Source: Streptococcus downei MFe28
GTDB taxonomy: Bacteria > Bacillota > Bacilli > Lactobacillales > Streptococcaceae
Assembly: GCF_900459175.1 (NCBI RefSeq)
Contig: NZ_UHFA01000002.1
Span: 992,001-1,056,000, forward strand
Length of the DNA: 64,000 nt
Direction: 5' to 3'
A program made the position numbers and the translations under genes. How positions within the stretch are numbered: the stretch's first letter is position 1; each line of letters begins with the position of its first letter. The notes beneath the pieces are model-generated. The model was given only the letters and a program-made list of their open reading frames with translations. It searched no databases and had not been told where the DNA came from. This document shows positions 35,559-44,224 of this stretch, piece after piece.

Positions 35559-36401
35559 ATGTCTAAAATTAAGATTGTAACGGACTCCTCAATCACCATT
35601 GAGCCCGAATTGGTGGAGAGCTTGGACATCACGGTTGTCCCACTCTCAGTCATGATTGATGGGGTCATCTATAGCGATAACGATTTGAAGGAAGAGGGCA
35701 AATTCCTCAACCTCATGCGCGCCAGCAAGGAACTGCCCAAGACCAGCCAACCGCCTGTTGGTGTTTTTGCGGAAGTCTACGAGAAGTTGGCTAATGAAGG
35801 TGCCGAGCAAATTGTTTCCATCCATATCACCTCTAGCCTGTCTGGAACGGTAGAAGCTGCCCGCCAGGGAGCGACAATTGCTGGTCTGGATGTGACGGTT
35901 ATCGACTCAACCTTCACCGATCAGTCCATGAAGCATCAGGTGGTACAAGCCGCCATTCTAGCCGAACAAGGAGCTAGCCTGGATGAGGTTTTGGCTAAGA
36001 TAGAAGAAGTACGGCAAAAATCCGAACTCTTTATTGGCGTGTCTACCTTGGAAAATCTGGTTAAGGGTGGTCGGATTGGCCGTGTTTCTGGAATGATTTC
36101 CTCCCTCCTCAATATCCGAGTAGTCATGGAGCTCAAGGACTCTACCCTCAACCCAGTTGCTAAAGGACGGGGACAAAAGACCTTTAACAAGTGGCTGGAT
36201 AGCTTCATCGCCCATGCCCAGGAGCGTCAGGTCGCTGAAATTGGCATCTCTTATTCTGGCAGTCCTGACTGGGCCAATACCATGAAGGATAAGCTGGAAG
36301 TGCTGGTGGCTGGTGAGCATATCTCTGTCTTAGAAACAGGCTCCATTATCCAGACCCATACGGGTGAGGGTGCCTTTGCGGTCATGGTGCGCTATGAATA
36401 A
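35559..36401 (+). CDS. DegV-family fatty-acid-binding protein
   Basis: A 280-aa protein with the DegV fold: the N-terminal [20 protein letters not shown], the [13 protein letters not shown] loop, [16 protein letters not shown] and the C-terminal [20 protein letters not shown]. Such proteins (FakB-type) bind a fatty acid for phosphorylation by FakA, feeding exogenous fatty acids into phospholipid. Which fatty acid this paralogue binds is not visible. Its stop overlaps the GDSL hydrolase start by 8 bp. Confidence 0.92.
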   Translation: MSKIKIVTDSSITIEPELVESLDITVVPLSVMIDGVIYSDNDLKEEGKFLNLMRASKELPKTSQPPVGVFAEVYEKLANEGAEQIVSIHITSSLSGTVEAARQGATIAGLDVTVIDSTFTDQSMKHQVVQAAILAEQGASLDEVLAKIEEVRQKSELFIGVSTLENLVKGGRIGRVSGMISSLLNIRVVMELKDSTLNPVAKGRGQKTFNKWLDSFIAHAQERQVAEIGISYSGSPDWANTMKDKLEVLVAGEHISVLETGSIIQTHTGEGAFAVMVRYE

Positions 36402-37236
36402 AAAGTTTTTAACAGCCCCTGGCTTTTTTATCCTGGCCTTGCTGGTCTTTGGCCTGGCCATCAATTTTCTTTTACCCAAGGCGGATAGTCGTTTGACGGA
36501 TGCTGATTTCAAGCACCACAACAAGTCAACTGCCTTTAACTATGTGGCCCTAGGGGATTCCCTGACCCAGGGTGTTGGGGATACCACCAACCAAGGGGGC
36601 TTTATCCCTATCCTATCCAGACAACTGGAGTCTGATTACCGCTATCAGGTGACGGCTAAAAATTACGGGGTATCTGGCAATACCAGCCAGCAGATCTTAA
36701 CCAGGTTAGAAGAAAAGAAAGACCTAAAAAAAGATATGCAGAAGGCTGATTTGCTGACCCTGACCCTGGGTGGCAATGATGTCATGGCTGTTCTGCGTAA
36801 AAATATTTCCGATTTGACCTTGGACAGCTTCACCAAGCCTGCCCAAGACTATCAAAAGCATCTGCGAAAGATTATTGAGCTGGCTCGCAAGGGAAATAAG
36901 GGCCTGCCCATCTATGTCCTAGGAATTTATAACCCTTACTACCTGAATTTTCCTGATATGACCCAAATGCAGGAGGTCGTTGATAATTGGAATGAAGGAA
37001 CCAAGCAGGTCACGCAAGAATATGACAAGGTCTATTTTGTCGAAATCAATGACCGCCTCTATAAGGGAATTGATGGCAAGGAGGGCATTACTGAGTCAGG
37101 CGATGGTTCCAACAAGGCTGACAAAAGGAATGATGTCCTCTATGAGAAAGACCATTTCCACCCTAATAATACCGGCTATCAAATCATGGCCAATGCTGTT
37201 TTGGAGAAAGTAAATGAAACAAAAAAAGACTGGTAA
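36394..37236 (+). CDS. SGNH/GDSL-family lipase or acylhydrolase (YpmR-like)
   Basis: A 280-aa extracytoplasmic protein starting at ATG 36394 inside the degV end. It has an N-terminal signal/anchor helix ([18 protein letters not shown]), block [13 protein letters not shown] with the catalytic Ser, block [12 protein letters not shown], and block V with Asp/His in [14 protein letters not shown]. The enzyme hydrolyses acyl esters at the cell surface. It is the middle gene of the conserved degV-ypmR-ypmS set. Confidence 0.92.
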   Translation: MNKKFLTAPGFFILALLVFGLAINFLLPKADSRLTDADFKHHNKSTAFNYVALGDSLTQGVGDTTNQGGFIPILSRQLESDYRYQVTAKNYGVSGNTSQQILTRLEEKKDLKKDMQKADLLTLTLGGNDVMAVLRKNISDLTLDSFTKPAQDYQKHLRKIIELARKGNKGLPIYVLGIYNPYYLNFPDMTQMQEVVDNWNEGTKQVTQEYDKVYFVEINDRLYKGIDGKEGITESGDGSNKADKRNDVLYEKDHFHPNNTGYQIMANAVLEKVNETKKDW

Positions 37237-37810
37237 ACACAACCTCTGGAAATGGGGCTTTTTGACACTTCTGGCCTTTAATATTGCCTTTGTGGGGATT
37301 CTGGCCCTGCGGCTTGGCACCTTTAGGGAGCCCAGCTCTCACATCAGTCAAACGGTCTCGCAAGAAGATGTCAAGATTGGTACCTTCAAGAGCTCGCGAG
37401 ACCAGCTCAATGATACCGTTCAAGCCTACCTCAAGCAGTACCAGACCAAGACCTATTCCTATAGTTTCAAGGCCACTTCAAAAAATGTTATGTTTGAAGG
37501 AACCTATACCGTCCTAGGTTATAAGGTTCCCCTCTATGTTTATTTCACGCCAGTCGTCCTAGGTGATGGCAGTATCCAGCTCAATGTTGACTCTGTCTCT
37601 GCTGGAACCTTGTCATTGCCGGTGTCTGAAGTTTTGAAGTTTATTGATGCCAATTACAAGCTTCCAAAATTTGTGGAAGTTGACAGCAAGAAGGGGACCC
37701 TCGTTCTTAACCTGCCAAAAATGGATAATAAGGTGGGGCTCTATGCCAAGGCAACCGACTTTGACCTGGTCAATGATAAAATTAGTTTTGATGTCTACAA
37801 GAAAAAATAG
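37214..37810 (+). CDS. ypmS: YpmS-family (DUF2140) membrane-anchored protein
   Basis: A 198-aa protein with one N-terminal membrane helix (WKWGFLTLLAFNIAFVGILA) and a single extracytoplasmic domain characteristic of DUF2140 (VMFEGTYTVLGYKVPLYVYF, ALPVSEVLKFI-like LSLPVSEVLKFIDANYKLP, KISFDVYKK). The function is unknown. It overlaps the GDSL gene by 23 bp and is followed downstream by hup, as in many streptococci. Confidence 0.9.
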   Translation: MKQKKTGKHNLWKWGFLTLLAFNIAFVGILALRLGTFREPSSHISQTVSQEDVKIGTFKSSRDQLNDTVQAYLKQYQTKTYSYSFKATSKNVMFEGTYTVLGYKVPLYVYFTPVVLGDGSIQLNVDSVSAGTLSLPVSEVLKFIDANYKLPKFVEVDSKKGTLVLNLPKMDNKVGLYAKATDFDLVNDKISFDVYKKK

Positions 37811-37949
37811 GAGACTTGCTTTGGAAGTGTACTTGGCTAAAGTCAATTCTATTATTTTGATACTTTCTTAGGTAGTGCGGACGGAAGCGACCGTCGTTGG
37901 CGTTCCATTCCTATTTTTTGAGCCCTTTCGATTTTGCGTTTTCAAGCTC

Positions 37950-37982
37950 AGGCAGATTTAGTCATTTGGACTAAATCTGCCT
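37950..37982. repeat. Perfect 14-bp inverted repeat
   Basis: AGGCAGATTTAGTC, a 5-nt loop and GACTAAATCTGCCT, with no T run after it. It resembles the stems of the BOX-like elements in style. The surrounding gap (37811-38042) shows no gene. Confidence 0.7.
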
Positions 37983-38042
37983 CAAATACAGCGAAAGTAT
38001 CTTCTGGATTCGCTTCGTTCACCTCCCACTAAATTTAATAAA

Positions 38043-38148
38043 TTAAGGGCACCTCTAAAAACCCCAAACTTTTAAATTAAAGTGTTGATTTAGCAACAAT
38101 TGTAACGACAAAATCGCAATTTTATTGAGTATTTAGAGGTGCCCTTAA
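38043..38148. mobile_element. MITE-like element
   Basis: GGGCACCTCTAAA (38047) and TTTAGAGGTGCCC (ending 38144) are perfect 13-bp terminal inverted repeats, flanked on both sides by TTAA (38043-38046 and 38145-38148). The 98-bp core is AT-rich with no ORF. The TTAA flanks suggest a target duplication. Confidence 0.6.
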
Positions 38149-38374
38149 AAATCTCTATCTCTTTTTCTGAAAGGAGTATTTGAGTTCAGTAACTTATTTT
38201 CAATCGAGTCTAAGACAAAAAATAAGACATCGTTTAGCAGGCTCCTGATGAAACTCCAAAAGCCTGTTCTCCCCAAGATTGACAAGAATTTTGGGGATTT
38301 TCTTTTACTTTCATACTTTTTCGCAAAAAAGGGCTATTTTATTGGCTAATCTGGCTTAAAATGACGTTTTATAC

Positions 38375-38403
38375 TTGACCTAGGGGGGAAAATCAGATAT
38401 GAT
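38375..38403 (+). promoter_or_regulatory. hup promoter
   Basis: TTGACC (38375-38380), a 17-bp spacer and TATGAT (38398-38403), about 60 bp before the hup ATG. GGAGGATTAGTTA is its ribosome site. The region from 38149 to 38374 has no gene. Confidence 0.8.
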
Positions 38404-38464
38404 AGTCTTTGTTAAAGCCGTTAGTTTCGACTTTGGGCTTAATAATATTTGGAGGATTAGTTAA

Positions 38465-38740
38465 ATGGCTAATAAACAAGATTTGATCGCAAAGGTTGCT
38501 GAAGCAACAGAATTGACTAAAAAAGATTCAGCTGCAGCAGTTGATGCAGTCTTCTCATCAATTGAAGGTTTCCTTTCAAAAGGTGAAAAAGTTCAATTGA
38601 TCGGTTTCGGTAACTTTGAAGTTCGTGAACGTGCAGCTCGTAAAGGTCGCAACCCACAAACTGGTGCTGAAATCAAAATCGCAGCTTCAAAAGTTCCAGC
38701 ATTCAAGGCTGGTAAAGCTCTTAAAGACGCTGTTAAATAA
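38465..38740 (+). CDS. hup: DNA-binding protein HU
   Basis: A 91-aa histone-like protein that bends and compacts DNA. The whole protein matches [62 protein letters not shown] and GKALKDAVK. The RNPxTG arm is intact. Codon use is strongly biased (GGT, GCT, GAA), consistent with high expression, and a strong promoter precedes it. Confidence 0.98.
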   Translation: MANKQDLIAKVAEATELTKKDSAAAVDAVFSSIEGFLSKGEKVQLIGFGNFEVRERAARKGRNPQTGAEIKIAASKVPAFKAGKALKDAVK

Positions 38741-38760
38741 GAAAGATTTCTTAATATCAA

Positions 38761-38791
38761 AAGAGGCTGGGACTTGTCCTAGCCTCTTTTT
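38761..38791 (+). terminator. hup terminator
   Basis: AAGAGGCT and AGCCTCTT enclose GGGACTTGTCCT and are followed by TTTT. Confidence 0.9.
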
Positions 38792-38806
38792 AGAAAAGTA
38801 AGGATA

Positions 38807-38992
38807 ATGACGAAAACAACATTTTTAATCATTCTGGCTGTCCTCCTCGTTTTTATGGTCACCAAGTTTCTCCTTCTGGGCTATTTCTTTAAACTGTTTA
38901 AGCCCAAGGAGATGACCGATGAAGAAAAGCAGGCCTTTGACAGGGAAGTAGATGGTGAGGATGAGGACGAGGACTTTGAGGATTTGACCTAG
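38807..38992 (+). CDS. Small single-helix membrane protein with acidic tail
   Basis: A 61-aa protein with one membrane helix (FLIILAVLLVFMVTKFLLLG) and a strongly acidic cytoplasmic tail (VDGEDEDEDFEDL). AAGGATA before ATG 38807 and its compact position after the hup terminator support it. Function unknown; similar tiny proteins follow hup in some streptococci, as far as I recall. Confidence 0.6.
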   Translation: MTKTTFLIILAVLLVFMVTKFLLLGYFFKLFKPKEMTDEEKQAFDREVDGEDEDEDFEDLT

Positions 38993-39240
38993 TCTCAATT
39001 TGGCCCTGCTTATGGGCTGGCTTGCAAGGACCGAACCAGTAAAAGTAGCCCTAGTCGGAAGGAAATTCGAGATAAGTTGAAGATACAAAGGCCTCAAAAA
39101 AATCTATGACTTTAGGGACTGGATAAAAATCCTAATTTTCGGGATAGACATCCTCGGGCAGTCTCAGCTCTCCCTTGAATCAAGTTAAAACGACAGGCTC
39201 TCTCAATTTCGGGGCCTTTAAGCCCGTCTTCAGTCAAATA

Positions 39241-39283
39241 AAACGCATGGAAAGCAACTTATGACAGTTTCCATGCGTTTTTC
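39241..39283. terminator. Bidirectional terminator upstream of pyrD tail
   Basis: AAACGCATGGAAA pairs perfectly with TTTCCATGCGTTT and has TTTTTC after it. The rest of the gap between 38993 and 39460 holds no gene. Confidence 0.8.
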
Positions 39284-39460
39284 TTTATCAGAAAGGCCAT
39301 TTAGCCCTTATTTAGGATACCAACTGATGATTGTGGCTAAAGGCTAAAGGGTGCCTGACTCTACCGGTCTCTAACAAGTTGACCCAGCCAGCCGACCATC
39401 TAAAGCAGCTTCAAGAAAGTTAGCTTTGAGAGGCACAGCCCAGCCTGCTGACACCCTAAT

Positions 39461-40396
39461 CTAGTCAATGTAATTGAGTTTACCGCGGAAGTCTTCTAGG
39501 GTTTGATAACCTTTTTCTACCATGATAGCTTGCAGTTCCTTGGTAATACGCTCGAAGACAGCTGGTCCTTCTTGATGGAGGGCTGTTCCAATTTGGACCA
39601 TGCTGGCTCCGCAGAGGATATGTTCAAAGGCATCACGGCCAGATTTGACTCCGCCAGTTCCGATAATCTGGATGGACGGGTTGAGGCGTTGGTAGAAGGC
39701 GTGAACATTAGCCAGAGCCGTCGGCTTGACATAGTCACCTCCGATACCGCCAAAGCCATTCTTGGGCTTGATGACCACAGTTTCATCCTCAATGACCAGG
39801 CCATTACCGACCGAATTGATGCAGTTGACGAAGGTTAGAGGGTATTTATTGAAAATCGCAGCCGCCAGGTCGAAGTGGGCAATGTCAAAATATGGTGGTA
39901 GCTTGATGCCCAGGGGTTTAGTGAAATAAGAGAAGACCTGACTCAAAATCTGATCAGTCGTCTCAAAATCATAGGCAATCTGAGGTTTTCCTGGAACGTT
40001 GGGGCAGGAGAGATTGAGCTCCACCAAGTCCTCATAGTCGCTCTCTTGGACTGTTTTTAAGATGGTGTGGGTTTCTTCCTGGCTCATACCAACTAGAGAC
40101 AAGAAATGGTTCTTGCTATCGGGTGCCTTTTGGAGCTCAGTGACATAGTCCAGATAGTAGTGGAAGCCTTGGTTGGGCAGGCCCATGGAGTTGATAGACC
40201 CCAGTTGGGTGTCGGCATAGCGAGGCTCTGGATTACCAAGGCGTGCTTCCAGGGTTCCCGTCTTGGTGACAAAGGAGCCTGCAGCAGAGGCCTCTATGTC
40301 TGCTAATTCTTCCTTGGTCATGCAATAAACTCCTGCCGCATTCATCAGGCAGTTGTCAAAGGTGAAGTCGCCAATATGTGTTGCTGTAGAAACCAT
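39461..40396 (-). CDS. pyrD: Dihydroorotate dehydrogenase, class 1A (fumarate-linked)
   Basis: A 311-aa cytosolic flavoprotein of pyrimidine synthesis, oxidising dihydroorotate to orotate with fumarate as acceptor. Class 1A features: [18 protein letters not shown], the catalytic-Cys segment [26 protein letters not shown], and the C-terminal FMN site [21 protein letters not shown] chose ATG 40396 ([15 protein letters not shown]), which has TGGAGG six bases upstream, over an in-frame start nine codons earlier. The gene is isolated from other pyr genes. Confidence 0.95.
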   Translation of the reverse strand: MVSTATHIGDFTFDNCLMNAAGVYCMTKEELADIEASAAGSFVTKTGTLEARLGNPEPRYADTQLGSINSMGLPNQGFHYYLDYVTELQKAPDSKNHFLSLVGMSQEETHTILKTVQESDYEDLVELNLSCPNVPGKPQIAYDFETTDQILSQVFSYFTKPLGIKLPPYFDIAHFDLAAAIFNKYPLTFVNCINSVGNGLVIEDETVVIKPKNGFGGIGGDYVKPTALANVHAFYQRLNPSIQIIGTGGVKSGRDAFEHILCGASMVQIGTALHQEGPAVFERITKELQAIMVEKGYQTLEDFRGKLNYID

Positions 40397-40627
40397 AATA
40401 ATCCTCCATAATAGTGGGCACAACGAGCTTTTTACGACTTCATTTTACTATTTGGCTTGCGACTTGGCAAGCAAGGTTAGTAATGGCAAGACCGTTCCGG
40501 CGACTTAAAAAATGCAGAGCCTGACCTGAAAATAGGAGACACTAAAGCTGGCAAGGAATAAGTCAAAAATGGAAATGCACCGCCTCCCAATCAGGATTTT
40601 TCTGACCAGTAGCAATCACGCTTTTCC

Positions 40628-40692
40628 TTGACAGTTATCAGAAGTATGGTAGAATTTAAGTGTAGAATATTTGAACATTTATTTAAATGATA
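40628..40692 (+). promoter_or_regulatory. Promoter and ArsR-type operator for the metal-export genes
   Basis: TTGACA (40628-40633), a 16-bp spacer and TAGAAT (40650-40655). Just downstream ATATTTGAACATTTATTTAA (from 40668), continuing ATGAT, resembles the SmtB/CzrA consensus ATA-TTTGAAC...TTCAAAT. Repressor bound here would block the early transcribed region. Confidence 0.7.
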
Positions 40693-40708
40693 AAAAGAAA
40701 GGACAAGC

Positions 40709-41011
40709 ATGCCTGATAAGGAATTACTAGAAGAAGAGCTTTTAAGAGAAGCAGCAGATTTTTTCAAGGCCCTGGGCAATGATACCCGTCTGCAAATTAT
40801 TTGGTGCCTCAGTCAGGGTGAAAAGAGCTCTGGCCAATTGGCAGAGGCTCAAGAAATGACCCCCTCAGCTATTTCTCACCAATTGACCCTTCTTAAGCAA
40901 TTAAAAATCGTCAAGGTCAAAAAGAAGGGCAAGACTAGGCTCTACCAGTTGGCTGACGACCATATCTCTCGCATCATGCAGGCCGTCCTTGAGCACTATC
41001 AGGAGGATTAG
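40709..41011 (+). CDS. ArsR/SmtB-family metal-sensing repressor
   Basis: A 100-aa winged-helix repressor. The DNA-reading helix is MTPSAISHQLTLLKQLKIV. The last helix carries D83-x-H85 and H96-x2-E99, the spacing of the alpha-5 zinc site in CzrA/SmtB, suggesting Zn(II) or Co(II) sensing. One Cys (IWCLSQG) sits where CadC/ArsR have ELCVC. It is 2 bp from the P-type ATPase gene and probably autoregulates both through the operator upstream. Confidence 0.92.
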   Translation: MPDKELLEEELLREAADFFKALGNDTRLQIIWCLSQGEKSSGQLAEAQEMTPSAISHQLTLLKQLKIVKVKKKGKTRLYQLADDHISRIMQAVLEHYQED

Positions 41012-41013
41012 CC

Positions 41014-42897
41014 ATGCGTCAAAAAGATAAGAAATCTCTCATAAGCATTATGGTAACAGGCCTCTTACTCCTTTTGCTTTATGTCTTAAATGAGATGCTA
41101 GCCCTTCCCTTGATCTGGCAGGCCCTCCTTTATGCCCTTCCCTATCTTTTAGTGGGACATGGTGTTTTGCTGAAGGCTGGCCGAAAAATTCTCAAAGGAC
41201 AGATCTTTAGTGAGCATTTCCTCATGTCCTTGGCAACTTTGGGAGCCTTTGCCCTTTCTTTCATGACAGGGCAGCCAGAATTTGCCGAAGCCGTCTTTGT
41301 GATGGCCTTTTACCAAGTGGGTGAGCTCTTTGAGCATTTGGCAGAAGGTAGTAGTGAGAGGTCTATCGCAGCTCTTCTGGATTTACGACCTGAACAAGCT
41401 CATCTGGCAAAGGACAATCAAACCCTTGACCTTTCCCCGAGTGAGCTTAAGCAAGGGGATGTTATCGAAATCCGCCCAGGTGAAAAGGTACCGGTGGATG
41501 GTCTCTTGCTTGAAGGCGTCACACAGATTGACACAGCAGCTTTGACAGGTGAAAATTTGCCTAAGAAGGTGGAGGTCGGCGACCAAGTCTTATCAGGGAC
41601 CATCAATCAAACGGGCTTGATACGCGTCAAGGTTACTCGGGAGTTAGCTGAGTCAACCCTGACCAAGATTCTTGACCTGATGGAAAATTCAGCCAGTCAT
41701 AAGTCCAAGAGTGAAAGCTTTATGACCAAATTTGCCAATTTCTATACCCCCTTAGTCGTCCTAGCAGCCTTGCTTTTATCGCTGATTCCACCCATTTTAT
41801 CGGGAAACTTTGTAGCTACCTTTCCCGATTGGCTAAGCCGAGGCCTGACCTTTCTGGTCATTTCCTGTCCCTGTGCCCTAGTCATTTCTATCCCCCTGTC
41901 ATTCTTTGGTGGCCTGGGGGCTGCCTCAAGGGCCGGTGTTTTGATTAAGGGCTCCAACTATTTAGAAAACCTGGCCCATTTGGAAACCCTGCTCTTTGAC
42001 AAGACAGGAACCTTGACCCAGGGAGTATTTGAAGTGACCGCCCTTCATCCCAAGCGGGTTGATGAGAAGCGCCTCTTGCACCTAGCTAGTCATGTTGAGC
42101 GATTTTCCAGTCACCCCATTGCCCTCTCTCTACGTAGAGCCTATAAGAAGGAGGCTGACGACTGCACCATTTCAGACCTGGTCGAAGTGGCTGGTCGTGG
42201 TATTAAGGCAAAGGTCAATCAGGAGGTCGTGGCTGTTGGAAACGAAAGATTCATGACAGATTTGGGAATTAGCTGGGAGCCCTGCCAGAAAATTGGAACA
42301 ATTGTCCACATCGCCATTGATGGCCTTTATGTGGGCCATATCGTGATTTCTGACCGCATCAAGCCCGATACCAAGACAGCCTTGGAAGAATTTAAGCAGG
42401 AAGGCATCACTCAAACCGTCATGGTCACTGGGGATAAAGAGTCGGTTGCCAAGACTGTGGCTCAAGACTTGGGACTCAGTTCTCATCATGCTGGTCTCTT
42501 GCCAGCTGACAAGGTGGCCTGTCTGGAAGGCTATCTCGCGCAAAAATCAAGCAAACATACAGTTGGATTTGTCGGCGATGGGGTCAATGATGCCCCAGTC
42601 CTCGCTCGCGCTGATGTCGGTATTGCCATGGGTGGTCTAGGCAGTGATGCTGCCATTGAAGCAGCCGATGTGGTCATTATGAATGACCAGCTGACCAAGC
42701 TGGCCCAGGCTATCAGAATTGCCAAGAGAACTGTAATGATTGCCCGTGAGAATGCCATCTTCTCCATCGCCATCAAAATTTTGGTCCTCCTTCTAGCAAG
42801 TTTGGGACTAGCCAATATGTGGCTGGCTATCTTTGCTGATGTCGGGGTTACTGTTCTTGCTGTCTTCAATGCCATGCGGACATTGAGACTAAGCTGA
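41014..42897 (+). CDS. Heavy-metal P1B-type ATPase (Zn/Cd/Co exporter)
   Basis: A 627-aa exporter. It lacks the usual N-terminal cysteine-rich HMA domain. Core motifs: TGEN (LTGENLPKK), the transmembrane CPC in ISCPCALVIS, the phosphorylation site FDKTGTLTQG, SSHPIAL (HP locus), MVTGDKES and the hinge VGDGVNDAPVLARADVG. The CPC plus a C-terminal membrane Asp (IFADVGVT) fits P1B-2 zinc/cadmium pumps. Gene pairing with a D-H/H-E type ArsR sensor agrees. It confers tolerance to excess zinc or cadmium (inference). Confidence 0.92.
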   Translation: MRQKDKKSLISIMVTGLLLLLLYVLNEMLALPLIWQALLYALPYLLVGHGVLLKAGRKILKGQIFSEHFLMSLATLGAFALSFMTGQPEFAEAVFVMAFYQVGELFEHLAEGSSERSIAALLDLRPEQAHLAKDNQTLDLSPSELKQGDVIEIRPGEKVPVDGLLLEGVTQIDTAALTGENLPKKVEVGDQVLSGTINQTGLIRVKVTRELAESTLTKILDLMENSASHKSKSESFMTKFANFYTPLVVLAALLLSLIPPILSGNFVATFPDWLSRGLTFLVISCPCALVISIPLSFFGGLGAASRAGVLIKGSNYLENLAHLETLLFDKTGTLTQGVFEVTALHPKRVDEKRLLHLASHVERFSSHPIALSLRRAYKKEADDCTISDLVEVAGRGIKAKVNQEVVAVGNERFMTDLGISWEPCQKIGTIVHIAIDGLYVGHIVISDRIKPDTKTALEEFKQEGITQTVMVTGDKESVAKTVAQDLGLSSHHAGLLPADKVACLEGYLAQKSSKHTVGFVGDGVNDAPVLARADVGIAMGGLGSDAAIEAADVVIMNDQLTKLAQAIRIAKRTVMIARENAIFSIAIKILVLLLASLGLANMWLAIFADVGVTVLAVFNAMRTLRLS

Positions 42898-43123
42898 ATT
42901 CAAGGGCAAACGAATTGGGCATCCGAGCAATTTAATCCAAAATAGACTAGATTTTTTAGGCCTTTTTGGGTAGAATAGTAGGAGTAAATGGCTTTAAGCC
43001 AAAATAATACCCTTCCAAAATCAAGCGGATGGAGCCTGGGCTGGTTAGGTCTAACCCAATAGGCCTAGAGGTCCTTAGCCTGTCTATCCTTGATTTTATG
43101 GTGTATAAAAAGGAGAATGACTA

Positions 43124-43816
43124 ATGGTAAAATTAGTTTTCGCTCGCCACGGTGAGTCAGAATGGAACAAAGCTAACCTTTTCACAGGTTGGGCAGATGT
43201 TGACCTTTCAGAAAAAGGAACACAACAAGCAATTGATGCTGGTAACTTGATTAAAGAAGCTGGTATCGAATTTGACCTTGCCTTCACCTCTGTTTTGAAA
43301 CGTGCTATCAAGACAACTAACCTTGCCCTTGAAGCTGCGGATCAACTCTGGGTACCAGTTGAAAAATCTTGGCGTTTGAACGAACGTCACTACGGTGGTT
43401 TGACTGGCCAAAACAAGGCAGAAGCTGCTGAAAAATGGGGTGATGATCAGGTTCACATCTGGCGTCGTTCTTACGATGTCTTGCCACCAGCTATGGCTAA
43501 GGATGACCAATATTCAGCTCACACTGACCGTCGTTACGCTTCTCTGGATGACTCTGTTATTCCAGATGCTGAAAACTTGAAGGTTACCTTGGAACGTGCC
43601 CTTCCATTCTGGGAAGATAAAATCGCTCCGGCCCTTAAAGATGGTAAAAATGTCTTTATCGGTGCTCACGGTAACTCAATCCGTGCCTTGGTAAAACATA
43701 TCAAACACCTAGGTGATGATGAAATCATGGGTGTTGAAATCCCTAACTTCCCACCATTGGTATTCGAATTTGACGAAAAACTCAACGTTACCAAAGAATA
43801 CTACTTGGGTAAATAA
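43124..43816 (+). CDS. gpmA: 2,3-bisphosphoglycerate-dependent phosphoglycerate mutase
   Basis: A 230-aa glycolytic enzyme interconverting 3- and 2-phosphoglycerate. The catalytic His is in [19 protein letters not shown] (residue ~9), the RHYG block is [15 protein letters not shown] and the second His is in [17 protein letters not shown]. Codon use is biased to highly expressed codons. AAAAGGAG precedes ATG 43124. Monocistronic, with its own terminator. Confidence 0.97.
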   Translation: MVKLVFARHGESEWNKANLFTGWADVDLSEKGTQQAIDAGNLIKEAGIEFDLAFTSVLKRAIKTTNLALEAADQLWVPVEKSWRLNERHYGGLTGQNKAEAAEKWGDDQVHIWRRSYDVLPPAMAKDDQYSAHTDRRYASLDDSVIPDAENLKVTLERALPFWEDKIAPALKDGKNVFIGAHGNSIRALVKHIKHLGDDEIMGVEIPNFPPLVFEFDEKLNVTKEYYLGK

Positions 43817-43841
43817 GTCAAAATACTAAGTAACTATAGAG

Positions 43842-43878
43842 AGGTACCAGAAAACACTGATTTTCTAGTACCTTTTTT
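43842..43878 (+). terminator. gpmA terminator
   Basis: AGGTACCAGAAAA and TTTTCTAGTACCT (one mismatch) followed by a T run. The following 345 bp to pbp2b hold no gene; a TGTGATAAAAT-like -10 box lies at about 44181. Confidence 0.85.
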
Positions 43879-44224
43879 GTCATTTTGGTAAGTTTGCTTA
43901 AACTTTCCTACTAACGAAAATGAAGTTAGAAAAACCGAGTATCAGGGTATGAGCTGAACGGCCCTCTTTATCCCACTTTTTTGTCTCCTTACAACAATGG
44001 CTGACTTAAGTCCGACGGCAGGCGACCTATCCTCTTAGAAAGCTATCCTATCTCTGGAAAAGGTCAGTTAGCTCAGATTTCTGGACCAAATTCTTTGTGG
44101 ATTCTCTGGGCCTTTGATGAGACAGGACTGGGGAAATTTTAAAAATTCCTTAGCAAGAAGCCAAGTTTTTTTGCCTGATTTGTGATAAAATAAAACCACT
44201 AAACGTTATCGAAATGAGGAGATT

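Noticed and set aside
42898..43123. A regulatory RNA upstream of gpmA
   Set aside because: No consistent set of stems or conserved aptamer motif could be found by eye.
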